Positions 33,562-45,734 are shown, numbered from the stretch's first letter. The stretch is DNA of 64,000 bases from Pestalotiopsis fici W106-1 (GCF_000516985.1 NW_006917091.1:882977-946976); one strand, 5' to 3'. A program made the numbers and translations. Notes: generated by a model not told the origin, from the sequence alone.

Positions 33562-36500
33562 CTACGACTCGATAAAACCTTGACTTCTAGATGAGAGATC
33601 CATCAGCAGAGCAGCGCAAGCTAGATGACCGTTGTCTTGTGCCAACGTAATCGCGCTCTGACATTTCTCTGCAGTAAAACTTGCACCTGAAGCGTTGAAT
33701 AGCACTTGTATCATGTGAAGCCGACCATATTTTGCTGCGTACTGGATGGCAGAGAGTCCCTGAACCTGCGCACCTGGGGCATCAACATCGGCACCCGAGT
33801 CCAGCAGACGCTTTGCAATCCTGGTTGAACCTACTTTGGCAGCAAGCTGAAGTGCAGTCGCACCTCCACGGGCAGCCGGGGGGGGCATTCACATCGACGT
33901 TGTGCGTGAGGAGGAGGTCAACAATACTACAACTTTGGACCTCGCATGCCTTCTGCAAAGGCGTACGTTTAAGACCCAACTTCGCCTCTTTGTGGACGTC
34001 TGCGCCTTTAGAGATCAGCAACTCTACTAAAGGCAAACTTTTAATCTCGATGACCTGCAAAAAAGCTGTTTCTGAGACCTGACGCCATTCATCTTGGAAT
34101 GCTGGGAAGTTCGCATCACCTCCTGCATCGAGAAGCCTAGAAATAAGATCCAGACGACCGCCACGGTATTTCCTGATAGCAAAGCCAAGTGGGGTAAGCA
34201 TCTCAAAGGACCATTTTTGTTGTCCGGGTGTAGTGACGAAGTGATTAACGTCGAAACGAGCATTTAGACAAAGGGCTAAGATGGCGTCGTTGTGCCCATC
34301 AAGCGCATCCCGTAGTACCTCGCCACCGAAGCCTGAGCGCCCTTTTGGGTATCGTTTGCGAAGCCTCTGAAGTACCAATTCTAATACGTCCTGAGCATGA
34401 GTGAAAGCATTGAGAATGGCTTGTTGGTCTGCTGGGTCTGCCCCATGCTCAAGCAGATACGTGGCTGTTTCTATGTCTCCGACCTGGGCAGCAGCAGCAA
34501 GCGGAGACCCGTGCCGCTGGGAATGGCCGTTCGGATCAGCACCCAGACTGATGAGAAGATCAACGAGTGATTTTTCGCCATTTTTTATGGCAATTGAAAG
34601 GGAGCCGTCCAATTGATTATCTACGCTTGCACCCATAAGGGAGAGCGCCTTGATAATTTGCTGATCTCCCCATTCAGTCGCTTGCTCCAGGGTGCTCATG
34701 GGGTCTATCGATAAATCCCCGAGGACGCGCATATGACTTGGTTTCGCATCGCAATCTAGGATGGCCCAGACAATAGAGGGGCTCTTGATCGACAAAGCTT
34801 CCTGAAGAGGGTAAAGTAGTTGGAAATGGGGTGGCGGGGAAGCAACGCGACGAGGCTGGCTGAAGAGACGACGCATGAGAGTCCAGGTCCTGTCGTTGGG
34901 ATAGGTAGAACGGGGAGATGCATTCACGTCCGCACCGGCGCCGAGCAGTTTCATCGCCATTCCTTCATGGCGTTTCCTGATAGCGATGCTCAGTGGTCGT
35001 GTAAGAGCTTTAGGATTTGGATCTGGGACCATTTGTAGAATCTTATCAAGGTAGAAATCATCATCAGACTCAGCAACCACCTCTAATATCGCCTGCAGGC
35101 GACCGGGCTCTCCGATCTGGTTCCAAGCGCCCTTCTCCGTAAACAAGCGCACAAGCGCAGTGTCGTCATTTCGAATCGCTTCTGCTAGAGGAGTAGTCAG
35201 CGGACTGTGACCATCGCCATCGATGACACATGCTGGTCCATCGCAATTTGCACCACTCTCAAGAAGCATGTGTATCAGCTTATGGCTTCCAGATCGCGCT
35301 GCTGCTGTGAGCGCCTGGTCTAGGCCCTCCTGACCGGCGTGAGGACTTAGAAGTCGGATAAGCGCAGAATTCTTTCTTTTCGCGGCATAGATCATTACCC
35401 CAACCAAAAGATCTTGGTTTGAAATAATACACGTGCTTTCATGTGTCTCTTGGCAAGTTTGTATGATCTGCCGAATGATAGCCAAACTCAAGTCATTTCT
35501 AAGATATTCCGTGGCATCAAGGAGCATGTCAGAGGAGAAGCATTGCACGTGCTCCGATGGAGGAAGCTTGAATATAAGCTTTTCTATCAGGGACTTGTCT
35601 CCCCATCGAATTGCAGCCTCTGCGAGCTCAGCGCGGACGGTTGCACCATTGTCAAGGAGCAGATCCAGAATCTTGGGATCAAGTATATCATACTCGCCCC
35701 ATAGCTTGACGGCACATTCAAGAGCTCCTCGCGGCAACATGGGATTTTTTCTGTCCATGTGGGTTTTGTTCACATCGGCACCATGATGTAAGAGCAGTCT
35801 CATCATCTCGAAATGGCGCATCTCTGACGCCTTTTCCAAAGCGGATCTGCGAAACGGGTGCGTTCCCAACGGTATGTCATCTGGCGCGAATAACTTCAAC
35901 GCAAGAAGGTCGTGGGCAGTCTTCACATCACCAGCTTCAACAGCAGCCTTAAACAAGTTTTCCGCTAATGCAGTTGAGAAGATTGTAGAGGTCCCACTTC
36001 TAAGCAATCTCAAAATAGTGGAGCGGGAAGACTCATGATGATCAATGAATCTCATGATCGATTCCATTGGGATTTTTTGAATACCAGAGAAATTGTTGAC
36101 AACTGAGAAGAGAATCAATTGAGCAAATGGATCAGTCAGTGGAGAGTTGGTACCAACGACTGCCAATGGCTCGCATATCGCCTCTGCCATATCCTCGATA
36201 GATACCTGGGATTGTAGGATGTCTATGATCTCCTCGGCGGTTGGAATTGGCTCACCAAGCCTACTTCCTCTGCGTACAGAAACAACGGAGATGAACTTTC
36301 GGAGGATTCGAGCTGATTCGACGGAACTGACACTATAACGATCACATCTGAGTGACATAGGCATGTCCCTGTATAGGCGCTCCCAGTTTCTGCGATCTTG
36401 TGACTAATATTAGCTCCAGGAAATGACTGCACAATTTCTCATAGCAGAAAAAGATTCTGAACAGATGAACGTTTTCGGCGAATGAAAACCGTACCTGGGA

Positions 36501-37457
36501 TGTGTGAATGCGAATGGAAATTCAAGTGTGCAATCTCTTGATTCCAGTCGTCCAACACATATGGATCATTGAACGAATATTGAAATAGTTCCGGTGAACC
36601 AGGTCTCATGATTCCATGGTTGAAAGAAAGTACAGAAGTAGCTGTCATGAAATCCATATCCCACTGAGATGCCGCGCCAAAATTTGTATCTGTGTTGACT
36701 GGACAGCTCATGAGCTGAATCGCATCTGTTGTGCTAGTATTCGAATGATGAGGGACAATAGAGCTACGGCTCGTACTCTGATAAGAGCTCGTAGCATGCA
36801 GTCCGAGGACAAGGTCATTGTCGACAGAAAATGAGTCTTGCCGTATGCTTGGCTCAGCACCCGGGTTGGAACCAGGGCGTGTGTGCGACATTGGCAGAGC
36901 ATCGACACCTTGCTGCGGGCCGGGGGTTGATAAGCTCAAGGAATGATGCGATTTGATTTTAACTCCATCAGGAAGCTGTCTGACGAATTGTTCTATAATA
37001 AAAATTGTTAATAATTCAAAGTATTAGCGCTAGAATTACCAACACACGTACCGGCATCAGCAAGGCATGTGGCTATTGCAGCCTCAGGTTTTGCATTCTT
37101 TCGTTTTTTCTGCAGACTGTCGCCTGAGATCAACTTTCCACTCATGTAGACCTCACACGTGCGACCAACTGCTTTCTGCGATGCCAGAGCACGGAACACG
37201 AGTCTCCATTCGGGCCGCGAAAGATTCTTGCGTTGCCCTAAATTCTTGAAGTATGTTTCCAATTGGTGCAGGCTATATCTCGTGAGCGATCATTGCTCCA
37301 ACATAAAGCTGTGATTAACGCACCTTGCCGTAATGCCCTTTTGGTTGTACAACTCAATCTTGATTTTGCCAAGTGTCATGCGAGAATCTTTCCGGAGCTC
37401 GATGAGCCATTCTTTGTATTGCGCCAACTGAAACTGGATAGAAGACAGTGGCGGCAT
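33562..37457 (-). CDS. Clr5-domain ankyrin-repeat protein, with one homopolymer frameshift
   Basis: Four exons: complement(37457..37324), (37278..37052), (36992..36495), (36396..33562); all phases agree and the product is 1,230 aa after correction. Residues 1-75 form a Clr5-type DNA-binding-like domain (QFQLAQYKEWLIELR, then LHQLETYFKNLGQRKNL). A low-complexity Ser-rich linker follows to about residue 285, then roughly 20 ankyrin repeats (LLLHHGADVNKTH, LLISLGADPNGHS, LLISKGADVHKEA and others). In the last repeats the frame breaks at a run of eight C on the coding strand (33881-33888); with seven C it reads VNAPPAARGGATALQLAAK and continues to the stop. Proteins with this layout are common in accessory regions of Pezizomycotina and are poorly characterised. 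A nuclear or chromatin role is suggested only by the Clr5 domain. Confidence 0.8.
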
Positions 37458-38793
37458 TCTTGACTCTGAATGGACAGGTAGTGCTGTAAAAATACTGCAT
37501 GGAGAACTGGGCTTATGTTTGGGATAGTAAAGAGGGGACAAGAGGTAGCTGAGGACGATTATTGTCGGATGAGCGATCTCGGTTTGAGAGACCAAAACAA
37601 GTTCAATTATGGTCGAAAAGCTGATTACCTGAAGCAAGGATATATGAGAGTATTGCGCACAGAATCTGGTCCGTGAGACGTAGGGCACAGATGGATTTGC
37701 AACATAGATATCTTCAGGTACTGACTTCTTCAGTCTGGGTTGAAGCGTAAGCAGATTCCCGTGAGGCTCTCGCCGAGGCAGATTTTGAAGTCAATGCGCA
37801 CCGAAGTTTCTACCAATCGTTGGGCTCCGACTCCAAAATCTGGTAACACAAGGACAGATTCTGTCCTCGCTTGGGCGGCGAATCATAATCGAACTAAATC
37901 GAACTCGGATTTGGATTGACCACCACCATTGGGCTTATCGGGATTCAGGGCCCCCGCCCCGCGCGTGCATCAAGCATGGACTAAGCATTATTGCTGTACA
38001 CTCACTGGGCACCGCCTAGCTTAAAAATGATCTGGAAGACGACAAGATATGGTGATATCTTGGTGCACCAAAAGAGTTAAGTTGCAGCTTCTTGTATAAT
38101 TGTCTCAATCACCCTTCCATCTTTACTGCAGTTATAGTTGGACAGCAGTTGACTCAAAGGTATCTGTGACCGAAGTTGTATCCGCGCTGGCAGCTTCCTT
38201 CGCGATTGATATTGTGTGCTTGATGTACTGCTACCAACGTTACTAATGATGAGTGATTCGACCAGTAAACCAACAGCCTCTATGAGGCTGTACGCGGATA
38301 GCCACAGGCTCCAGCCACTTGTGTCACATCAACGAGACAAGACTCAAGAGTGGTGTAATACTGCACAATCTTGCAGATGTGATACAACATCCATTGGCGT
38401 TTGGTATCATCTAGCTGTCCAAAATACTGTGTCATCTAGCTTGGAGATTTTCAATGCTAGAAGGTGGTGAACGGTCTCATCAGCCATGTCCTAGTCCTCC
38501 GTGAAATAGGTGGGTTTTTAGACGAACGTCACAGATCCGCTCTTGCGTTCTCGGCCAATGGAATAGCGCAGACTTGCAGGTTTTGTACCAGTGCATCAGC
38601 CACAGCTGTGGTTCACAGATCACCTGAATCACCTTGTAAGCACAATATATGCATGTCGTCGTTTAAAGTGATATAGCAAACGTTCTACCTAAAATGGAAA
38701 TAGATTTGTTCATACGAAGTCATTTGTACGAGATTTGTTGTTGACTGACCAAGACAGGACTCGATTACAAACTAAGATAAGAAAGAGGATCCT
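37458..38793. other. Intergenic
   Basis: Promoter side of the Clr5-ankyrin gene and 3' side of the next minus-strand gene. Short frames (38216-38470, 38464-38676) show no motif. Confidence 0.5.
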
Positions 38794-39621
38794 TTAGCAA
38801 TTGTTACCGAACTTCTCATCCCCAAACCCTGCACTAGCAGCGTTTGTACCAGTCCCTCGGTAATACTCATCATACCCATCCTTCAGTCCCAGTACCCCCC
38901 TCCCCAAAGCCCCAACGACCAGCATCACCAGCCAGGTCAGCCACTCGGCAGAGTTCCACTCGATGCTCTGCGCCCATTCTGGTGCAACTTCATTGCGCCA
39001 GGCAGCCCAGAACCAGCAGATGCCCAGCTCGCCAAGCCAGATGTCCAGCTCGTGTCGTTGGCAGATGAGCAGGATCTGCATCCACAAGACTGCCCGGACG
39101 ATCCTCGTCCACATTCGTTGACCAACGAATGGAGTTTTGCGGAGCAAACGAAGGCTGACCTTCAAGGGAAGTGGCGTGCTAGCCAGTTCTGGCCACAGCT
39201 CGGCGTCGAGTGTCGCCGAGACAATGTTGCGCCATGCCTCCTCCGTGGCTTTTGACAGATGCTGCGATATCAAGACTTCTAGATCGGCGTTGCGGACTTG
39301 CGAAGATGCCGAGCGGAAACCCCAGCCGCACCGCTCTCCAGGTCGTAGTTTGACGCTCAGTCCGTGTATGCCGCTGGTGGTGTAGTTCGCATATACACCT
39401 GTGGAGCGATAGATTTGGAAATAACCGCCCGGTAGAATAGAGATGTCCTCGCAGAGTTCGGGCCGGTCGTGCCAGTGGGCTCGCATGGACCATGTCGATG
39501 TTGGTGGGATGGTGACTTTGACCTTGTTCTCGTCGGGTAGAAAGGTGAATGTTGCTTGGGCAGGGCCGGGAAGTGTCAACGTTGTGCGATTGGAAGTCCG
39601 CGTCCGAAGGGAAGGAGGCAT
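38794..39621 (-). CDS. Conserved-looking hypothetical protein with C-terminal membrane segments
   Basis: Single exon of 275 aa from ATG 39621. The N-terminal 150 residues are soluble in character, with regular beta-type alternation (FTFLPDENKVKVTIPPTS, YFQIYRSTGVYANYT), Trp-rich positions and a run of charged residues. Two hydrophobic stretches follow (IVRAVLWMQILLICQ and WLTWLVMLVVGALG), so a tail-anchored or hairpin membrane protein is likely. I do not recognise the family. Codon use and an uninterrupted frame support a real gene. No functional link to its neighbours is evident. Confidence 0.6.
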   Translation of the reverse strand: MPPSLRTRTSNRTTLTLPGPAQATFTFLPDENKVKVTIPPTSTWSMRAHWHDRPELCEDISILPGGYFQIYRSTGVYANYTTSGIHGLSVKLRPGERCGWGFRSASSQVRNADLEVLISQHLSKATEEAWRNIVSATLDAELWPELASTPLPLKVSLRLLRKTPFVGQRMWTRIVRAVLWMQILLICQRHELDIWLGELGICWFWAAWRNEVAPEWAQSIEWNSAEWLTWLVMLVVGALGRGVLGLKDGYDEYYRGTGTNAASAGFGDEKFGNNC

Positions 39622-40254
39622 CGTGGAAGATGAGCCGGAGTTTTGTGGAGAGGACTGGAAATGAAAACGAGAGGAAGGGAGAGAATGAAAGAAGGCCAGC
39701 GGTGTGAGGTGCTTTGTGCGAAGAGTGGCACAATGTCAATTTGCGATTAATCGTTTCGTGTAGAAGGTCTAGCATGCAGGGACTAGAGTAAGCAATGCGA
39801 AAATCAGCATGTCGTAAGATCCATACCCTCTGCTCAGTCAACCTACCTAGGAAGAAAATTAGTGGCTACACAATGATTGTTTGCCACAAAATAATAGTGT
39901 GACGAAGAAATTGTTGTAATATTGTACAGCCATTGTGTAGAAAATAATCATTGTTCAAAACCACCATTCTCTGCTACGGTATGCAAAGTCCGTAAAAGCG
40001 TTTTCCGACTTATGAACATGCCCTTCGAAGGATGTCCCTTTTCTGGATTGACAATGGTCGAATAAAATGACTTTGTTCTTCTTTCAGGACAGTGAGAATA
40101 TTGAAGAGCAATGCACATGAACAGAAGAGCCACATACCGTGAAGGTATATAATATAGTCGCTGAATCACATCATTATTGGCTTGTCACGCAGTTCTCGCT
40201 CGTCTTCCCATCCATTTCGGCCTAATTACTTCTCGTCAAGAACGCAGAGATGAC
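39622..40254. other. Intergenic
   Basis: Divergent region between the hypothetical gene (-) and the esterase promoter repeat (+). Near 39877-39960 the pair CACAATGATTGT and AATAATCATTGTTC forms a loose inverted repeat. Nothing else is visible. Confidence 0.4.
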
Positions 40255-40418
40255 TGTCGTACTGAATTAGTGATTACCTACCGCAGATCACCTGCGTGGG
40301 TATATAGTCGCTCTTCATCACCTCTCTTTTGTAGACTAGAGATCAGCTCAGACATCTTTCAGTGCTTCCTCAAACATCTTGTCTTTAGGTCTCCCTTTAT
40401 ATATTAGATCAGGTGAGA
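40255..40418 (+). promoter_or_regulatory. Esterase promoter and leader (promoter-like repeat, copy 2)
   Basis: TATATAG at 40301-40307 is followed by CT-rich sequence (CTCTTCATCACCTCTC), and the segment ends at the ATG of the esterase. The whole block recurs at 11596-11770 and, more diverged, at 45735-45890. Position and composition fit a core promoter plus 5' leader. Confidence 0.65.
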
Positions 40419-42602
40419 ATGAGGTGTATGATAGCGCGAGATGGAGTGCTTGTCTTGGGTGCTCTAAGCCTGCTAAGCCAGTGCGGTATGTTGGAAAAAA
40501 GTGCTTTTATCTGCGGATGATCAAACTGACATTGAGCACGTATCAGCGGGCGGCGTTTCGAATGGCTTCAGGGAGCTCAGGCTCTCGTCTCGGCAGGCAG
40601 CAGGGGTTGACAAACCTGCACCGGGGCATTGGACGGCCATCGGCGACTCATATTCGGCTGGACCCGGAGCGGGCGTAGCGTACGACGACGCCGAATTTGG
40701 CAACAGCAAGTGCTTCCGGTCCAATGGTTCGGCTGTAGCTCAGTTGGATGCACAACATAACGTCATGCTTGGCAATTTCCAGTTCCTCTCATGTACCGGC
40801 CACAAGGCCAAGGAAATGGTGAAGTACCAGATACCACTGATTGATTATGGAGAGCAGGACAGCAACATGTGGCTATCCTTGTCCATCGGCGGCAATGACC
40901 TTGGTTTTGCTGATTATGCTCAAAGCTGTCTCTTGGGGCTTGGGTCATGCACCAAGGCACTGAAGAATGCCGAGAACCTCATCCATGACCTGGATGGGAA
41001 ACAAACATTTCGCAGGTTGCTATGGCACGCTTGGTCTCGGATCTACGACGACAATCACTTCAAGAATGTCCCAGCGGGGCAATCGAAATTTGTGCCCAAC
41101 ACACTCCACACCCTGTACCCAGCCTTCTTCAATGCAGAGACGGATGGCTGCGACAACATAAACATTGGCGGCCCCTGGCTGTTTTTTACGAAAAGATTGA
41201 CCAAGACACTGCGCAGACAAACAAACAGACTGGTCCGCGATGCCAACAATGCCATACGAGCCCATGCTAGGGCCTTCGTCAACTCGGAAGAAGGGATGCA
41301 TTACCGAGGCTATCTACATATTGTTGATTACGACAACACGTTCGAGGGACACCGCCTGTGTGAGAAGTTTACTGGCAACAAGCCGGGGTTTGACAACCCG
41401 AACGTATGGTTCTTAGGCATTAGATCTGATGGATTTGTGCAGGAGTCGGATCTGTCTGTCCAAGAGAATCCGGTGACCTGCAATCCCGACGCCGATGACG
41501 CCGTCGAGGCCTGGAGATGTGTGAAGGCTCTAGTGGATGCTGCCGGGGACGATCCAGACGCTGTCGGCGAGTGGAATTGGCCTCTTTGGCTCACCAAGGC
41601 TTTCCACCCCAAAACCGCCGGCTTCCAAGAGGTTATGAACCTGCATTTGAGTCACTGGGTTGCGAACCTCCCGCAATTGCGTGTGCTGGCGCTGGGCGAC
41701 TCCATCACCAACGGCTTTCGAAGCACCGATAACGCCGGATACCGCAGCAGGTTCTACGAGCTCGCCACCACCAGCTACGGCCAACAGGTCGACATGATCG
41801 GGTCCGTCCGCTCGGGTGACGTTGGCGATGCAGACCACGAGGGTCACAACGGCGCCACCATCGACCAGATCTCCAGCTACGCAGACCAGAATCTCGGGCA
41901 ACGACCCAACGTTGTCCTGCTGCACGCGGGAACCAACGACATGGGCAGCGATGCCGACGCGCAGGGAGCCGTGGATCGTCTCGTTGCCCTGGTGGACAAG
42001 ATCATTTCCAAGTGCCCCGACGCCACGGTGCTCGTCGCGCGCATCACACCCGCGGACGACGCAGCCAGGCAGAACCGGACCAACGTCTATAACAACGGCA
42101 TCGAGGCCGCGATGAGCAGCCGTGCCGACGCCGGCGCAAAGGTTCAAATCATGTACATGGACCTGATGGTGACCAAGAAGACCCTGGCCGACGGGCTGCA
42201 CCCCAACGACATTGGCTACTTCGCCATGGCTGAGCACTGGTGGGGCGGCGTTCTTCAGGCCTACAATGACGGCTGGCTCAAGGACCCCGTCGATGGGGAT
42301 GGGCCCGGGCCGGTAAGAGAGATAGCACCGTCTTTGCCGATATCAATGGCGACGGAAGAGCCGACTACATAGCCCTGTCGCATACAGATGGCAGTGCGCG
42401 GCTGTGGCTGAGTGCGGGCGGGCCTGATAACGGGCTCAATGCGACCAAGGTGGTTTGGCTTCCGCAAGGGAGGATTACCACCGGGGTTGGTGGCAGCGGA
42501 AGGGGCGTGCACTTTGCGGATATTGATGGTGACTCGAGGGCAGAGTTTATCGATGTCAAGTTTGATACGTCTGCGATGCGCGCATGGCTGAATGGTTGTT
42601 GA
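40419..42602 (+). CDS. Secreted tandem SGNH/GDSL hydrolase with C-terminal FG-GAP-like repeats, one frameshift
   Basis: Exon 1 (40419..40485) encodes a signal peptide (ARDGVLVLGALSLLSQC); a 61-nt intron (GTATGT, CTGAC, TATCAG) leads to exon 2 from 40547. First SGNH domain: TAIGDSYSAGPG, SIGGNDLGF and KAFHPK. Second: LALGDSITNGF, HAGTNDMGS and DGLHPNDIGY, so each has the Ser, Gly-Asn and His blocks. At about 42312-42314 the frame must change: the sequence after DGDGPGP reads on as TVFADINGDGRADY and FADIDGDSRAEF, two FG-GAP/VCBS calcium-type repeats, only in the next frame, ending at 42602 (707 aa if one G is restored in GGGCCGGTAAG). Left uncorrected the product stops at 42372 and loses both repeats. 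Likely an extracellular esterase acting on plant or lipid esters. Confidence 0.82.
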
Positions 42603-43489
42603 GATCAGAGGTTTAGAAGATCTTGTTTGATTATAGCGTGATGAAAGAAACATCCTAGGTTATTAATTGAGGCATAAATGTCTGTGTCCTCTCCGTTGAT
42701 GGTATAGTGTCCCGTGGGGTTTGATAGCCAGGAAACATGTCATCAGCCTTCATTGGGCTGTCTTAGATGGAGCATTCCCATACACTCCTGCCTGCTCTCC
42801 GAGTATTTCCAACACTGCAAAATGCTAGTCTCTCAAAAAGGGTAGACGACCAACGTGTACATTCTTTCGAAGAGGCGCTTGCGATATTCCCACCGGATAT
42901 AGCGGACGAGTATATTAGGACCGAGTTTAAAGTAGTGATGGATGTGCGTTATTATCGAGTGAGGAACCCGAGTTGGCAAGGCCGGGGCCACATCGGTCCC
43001 GAAAAATAAAAGTGGTCCAGTCCGAGCCGCAAACCTGCAGAGAACAATGAGCTGACGCGGTGGTGTTAACGTTATGCTACAGGTTCTCCAAACGATGTCG
43101 GATCATTTCGGATTTGCCAATTCATCTCGCTTATACCTAAATAATACTTAGGGTGAATGACGCCATGAGTGTCATCAAATCAGGGCGCGATAATGCAGGG
43201 TGGCAAAAGGAAAACAGGTAAGCCTGATTGCTAACTTTAGAAAACCGTTCCCATATCCGCAATATGGCTCGGCGTTGGATCGCTTATTCTTCAAAACGCT
43301 TGCATAAGACGGTGCTGGCCATGCCAAGAGAACGTTACTTGATCTTGTTTGTTCCTTCTCTAACTCTGCCCAAGTACTCCCCAACAACGTTCTACGGTAT
43401 TTACACACAGCGGCAATGTTGGCCTTCCCATCGGTATTTGTTTAATCTTGTCAAAATTTCGAACGAAACCCATCTATATCGCCTTCATA
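42603..43489. other. Intergenic
   Basis: An 80-codon frame (42767-43009) has plausible composition but no start context or motif that I can support. Nothing else is visible. Confidence 0.4.
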
Positions 43490-44212
43490 ATGGACCGGCC
43501 GAAGGAGACGCTTCAAGGCGCAGGTGGCCCCGGCGAGAATTATACCAAACCTACAAGTGACCTGAGCATCGCTTCTCGCGTCGAGAATTACGAGGATTCT
43601 GATTGCGATGATGGTGATACCACGGTGAAAAAAACCCAATCGCACTCGCCTGTTCCAATTCCATCGATCATAACTGGCAAGCAGTCAAATATGATGTCAA
43701 AAATGATTCATTTGTTCGACGATGATCTGAATAATCCAATTTTCTTGGCGGAAGTGCAACTCGGCTACAGCGCAAAATATCCTCTGTTTCTTAAGCCTGG
43801 TATCATTCTCTACGATGGTACCAGCAAAAAAGACCTGTAATTGCTGCCAATGGTTATCAATCCTACTTTCAGTCGAGGCCATACAGTTTCAGCATCAAGA
43901 GTGATATCTGGCTGCCCCGGCTTGTTCCTAAGCGAGGCTCCCTGCCCTTGACTGCAGGAACCATGCACGCACATACACTTCCTGACGGCACGGTGGCGTT
44001 TACTTTCTCTGTTAACATTGAGATACATCGCGAGGGAAAGTTTCCTCGCGAAACATTTGAATGGAGAAAGGTCAAAAATCATGAAGGAGGAGACGGGATT
44101 ATCGGCACCTTTAACCTCGTATGGCTCCGGTCTGCTTCTCGAAACGATACCACAAACGGTGGTGGCAGCCAAAGGTCCAGAGACGAAAGTATCGTGGCTT
44201 CACTAAGTTATG
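43490..44212 (+). CDS. Unrecognised fungal protein, frame broken in an A-run
   Basis: The frame from ATG 43490 reads to ...PGIILYDGTSKKDL-stop. In the next frame the sequence carries straight on as RPVIAANGYQSYFQ, then LPLTAGTMHAHTLPDG and EIHREGKFPRETFEWRKVK, to SLSYG at a GTATGT donor (44213). The shift falls in a run of six A (43826-43831); seven would join the frames. The Trp-containing FEWRKVK block and the beta-strand-like layout resemble fungal proteins with a tubby/LURP-one-like fold, but this is a tentative comparison. A further coding-like stretch (about 44400-44597, LSLKFVEEDLSIVLGERW) may be a last exon, though its phase does not fit. Confidence 0.5.
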
Positions 44213-44949
44213 GTATGTCTTAACCATGTAAACGCGCCGTTGCCTTCGCTGACTTGATCCTGTTTAGTGAGTGCTCAGACGTCCTCGTTGTATTGAAAAT
44301 TCTTACATTCTTGAGTCATCACACGAAAACAATTGATATGAGCTCTTGGTAATATTTATCATGCGTGATAAGCACAGACTTTATCAATTGACAGAGAAGA
44401 AAGATCACCATAGACCTTTCCCTCAAGTTCGTGGAAGAGGATCTATCGATAGTGCTAGGAGAACGCTGGCGGCCTGCTTGTAACGGCATTGAGACTTCAG
44501 TATTTGCACGCTATTGGAGGGAGGAACTAAACCATGATTTCGATCGGGCAAGCAATCCGCAAATGATTCGATGGCATATGGCCAGCTCAGGTACATAGTT
44601 TACGATGATTTATTGTTTTGGCCGTGCAATAGTGAGTTGTGTTTATGAGTTATCTTGCATATATGAGGCGGGCAATGCCATGTCGGCCTATCCCACTTGG
44701 TTTTGATATTTAGTCACGTGAGTAATATCTTTCCGTTTCAGATTAGTTACTTCTCACCAAGTGGGTTTATAGCATATTACGGTTCACTTCAACAAAGAAT
44801 GACGAAGGCGCTTCGTCCAAGCCAAGTTTCTTCAACTGTTTTCCGCAATTGGTTACAGCAAGCCACAGTAGGGTCTAACGTTCTCGAACCAAGGCGTTCC
44901 AACTTTGCCTATCAAGAATACGCGGCCACAAAGTACCATAGTGGGAAAT
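44213..44949. other. Possible 3' exon, then intergenic
   Basis: Contains the coding-like stretch 44400-44597 mentioned for the preceding gene. The remainder shows no motif. Confidence 0.35.
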
Positions 44950-45444
44950 AGTGTGGGGCAGGAAGCCTTCTGGCCCCTTGTCAAGCGCTGGAAGCCTTCT
45001 GTAGAAAAGATAACTTCTCAAATCAAGAATGCTTCTCAAATGCAAAATGCTTCTTAGTTCCCCATACCACTGTAACTTAACCACTACAGCCATTTATCAA
45101 TTAATTTAAACAGCCCACGATCGTGACTGTAAATCCGTAAATCCGTAATGCCGTAACCGTAAGCTTATCAACTTGATTTAAATCCGTAAGTCTCGTGTTC
45201 AAATCTTGTGGTGTTCCGAAAAGACGAAGAAAAATCCAGTTTTTGCTTTTTGCCAGTGGGTGGCTTAATGGTTGGCTTAGTGGATGGTTTTTGAGGTTAC
45301 AGCGGGTGTTTAGTGGACGTTATAGTGGAGTAAGAATACTTCTCGAATGAAGAATGCTTCTCAAATAAAGAATGCTTCTTAAATGAGAAGGCTTCTGCTC
45401 TTAGGAAGCACATATAAACGCTAGAAGGCTTCTCGCCCCACACT
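44950..45444. mobile_element. MITE-like element with 24-bp terminal inverted repeats
   Basis: The left end AGTGTGGGGCAGGAAGCC (44950-44973) and the reverse complement of 45421-45444 agree at about 21 of 24 positions. Just inside both ends are runs of a subterminal repeat, AAGAATGCTTCTCAAAT and close variants, three on the right and about three on the left. A GTAAATCC-type short tandem array lies near 45128-45160. No coding capacity, 495 bp. The CAGTGTG-type end and subterminal motifs recall hAT-derived MITEs, but no 8-bp target duplication is visible. Related sequence occurs at 62577-62946. Confidence 0.65.
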
Positions 45445-45734
45445 GAGTCCCAGTACGGTACAAAGCCCATGAAATCAGTTGCCGAATGCACGTCGTGAGA
45501 AAAAGCGTAGCTAGAGTGGCGCCCGTGCGTATGATGTTGTGGCGTGTCAGCATACACTCCACGCCGAGAACTGCCTACAATGATGTGATCGATGGGTACA
45601 GGGACAAAAATGTTGCAGATGGCTGTTCGTTTGGGTAATGGTGCATCAAAGCCACGATCAAAAGCAGAGATAATACTTAGACTTATCATTTGGGGTTAAA
45701 GCTAATTTTATCCATACAACCCTAAACATTCTGT

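Noticed and set aside
40732..40751. GGCTGTAGCTCAGTTGGATG looks like the start and D-arm of a tRNA.
   Set aside because: It lies inside the SGNH esterase coding frame, and no anticodon or T arm follows at the right spacing.
42313..42325. GTAAGAGAGATAG could be read as a 13-nt intron that would change frame in the esterase.
   Set aside because: Far too short for splicing. A missing G explains the frame change more simply.
42767..43009. An 80-codon plus-strand frame.
   Set aside because: No homology that I recognise and no supporting splice or promoter features.
44942..45452. An 8-bp target-site duplication around the MITE-like element.
   Set aside because: Flanks TGGGAAAT and GAGTCCCA do not match.
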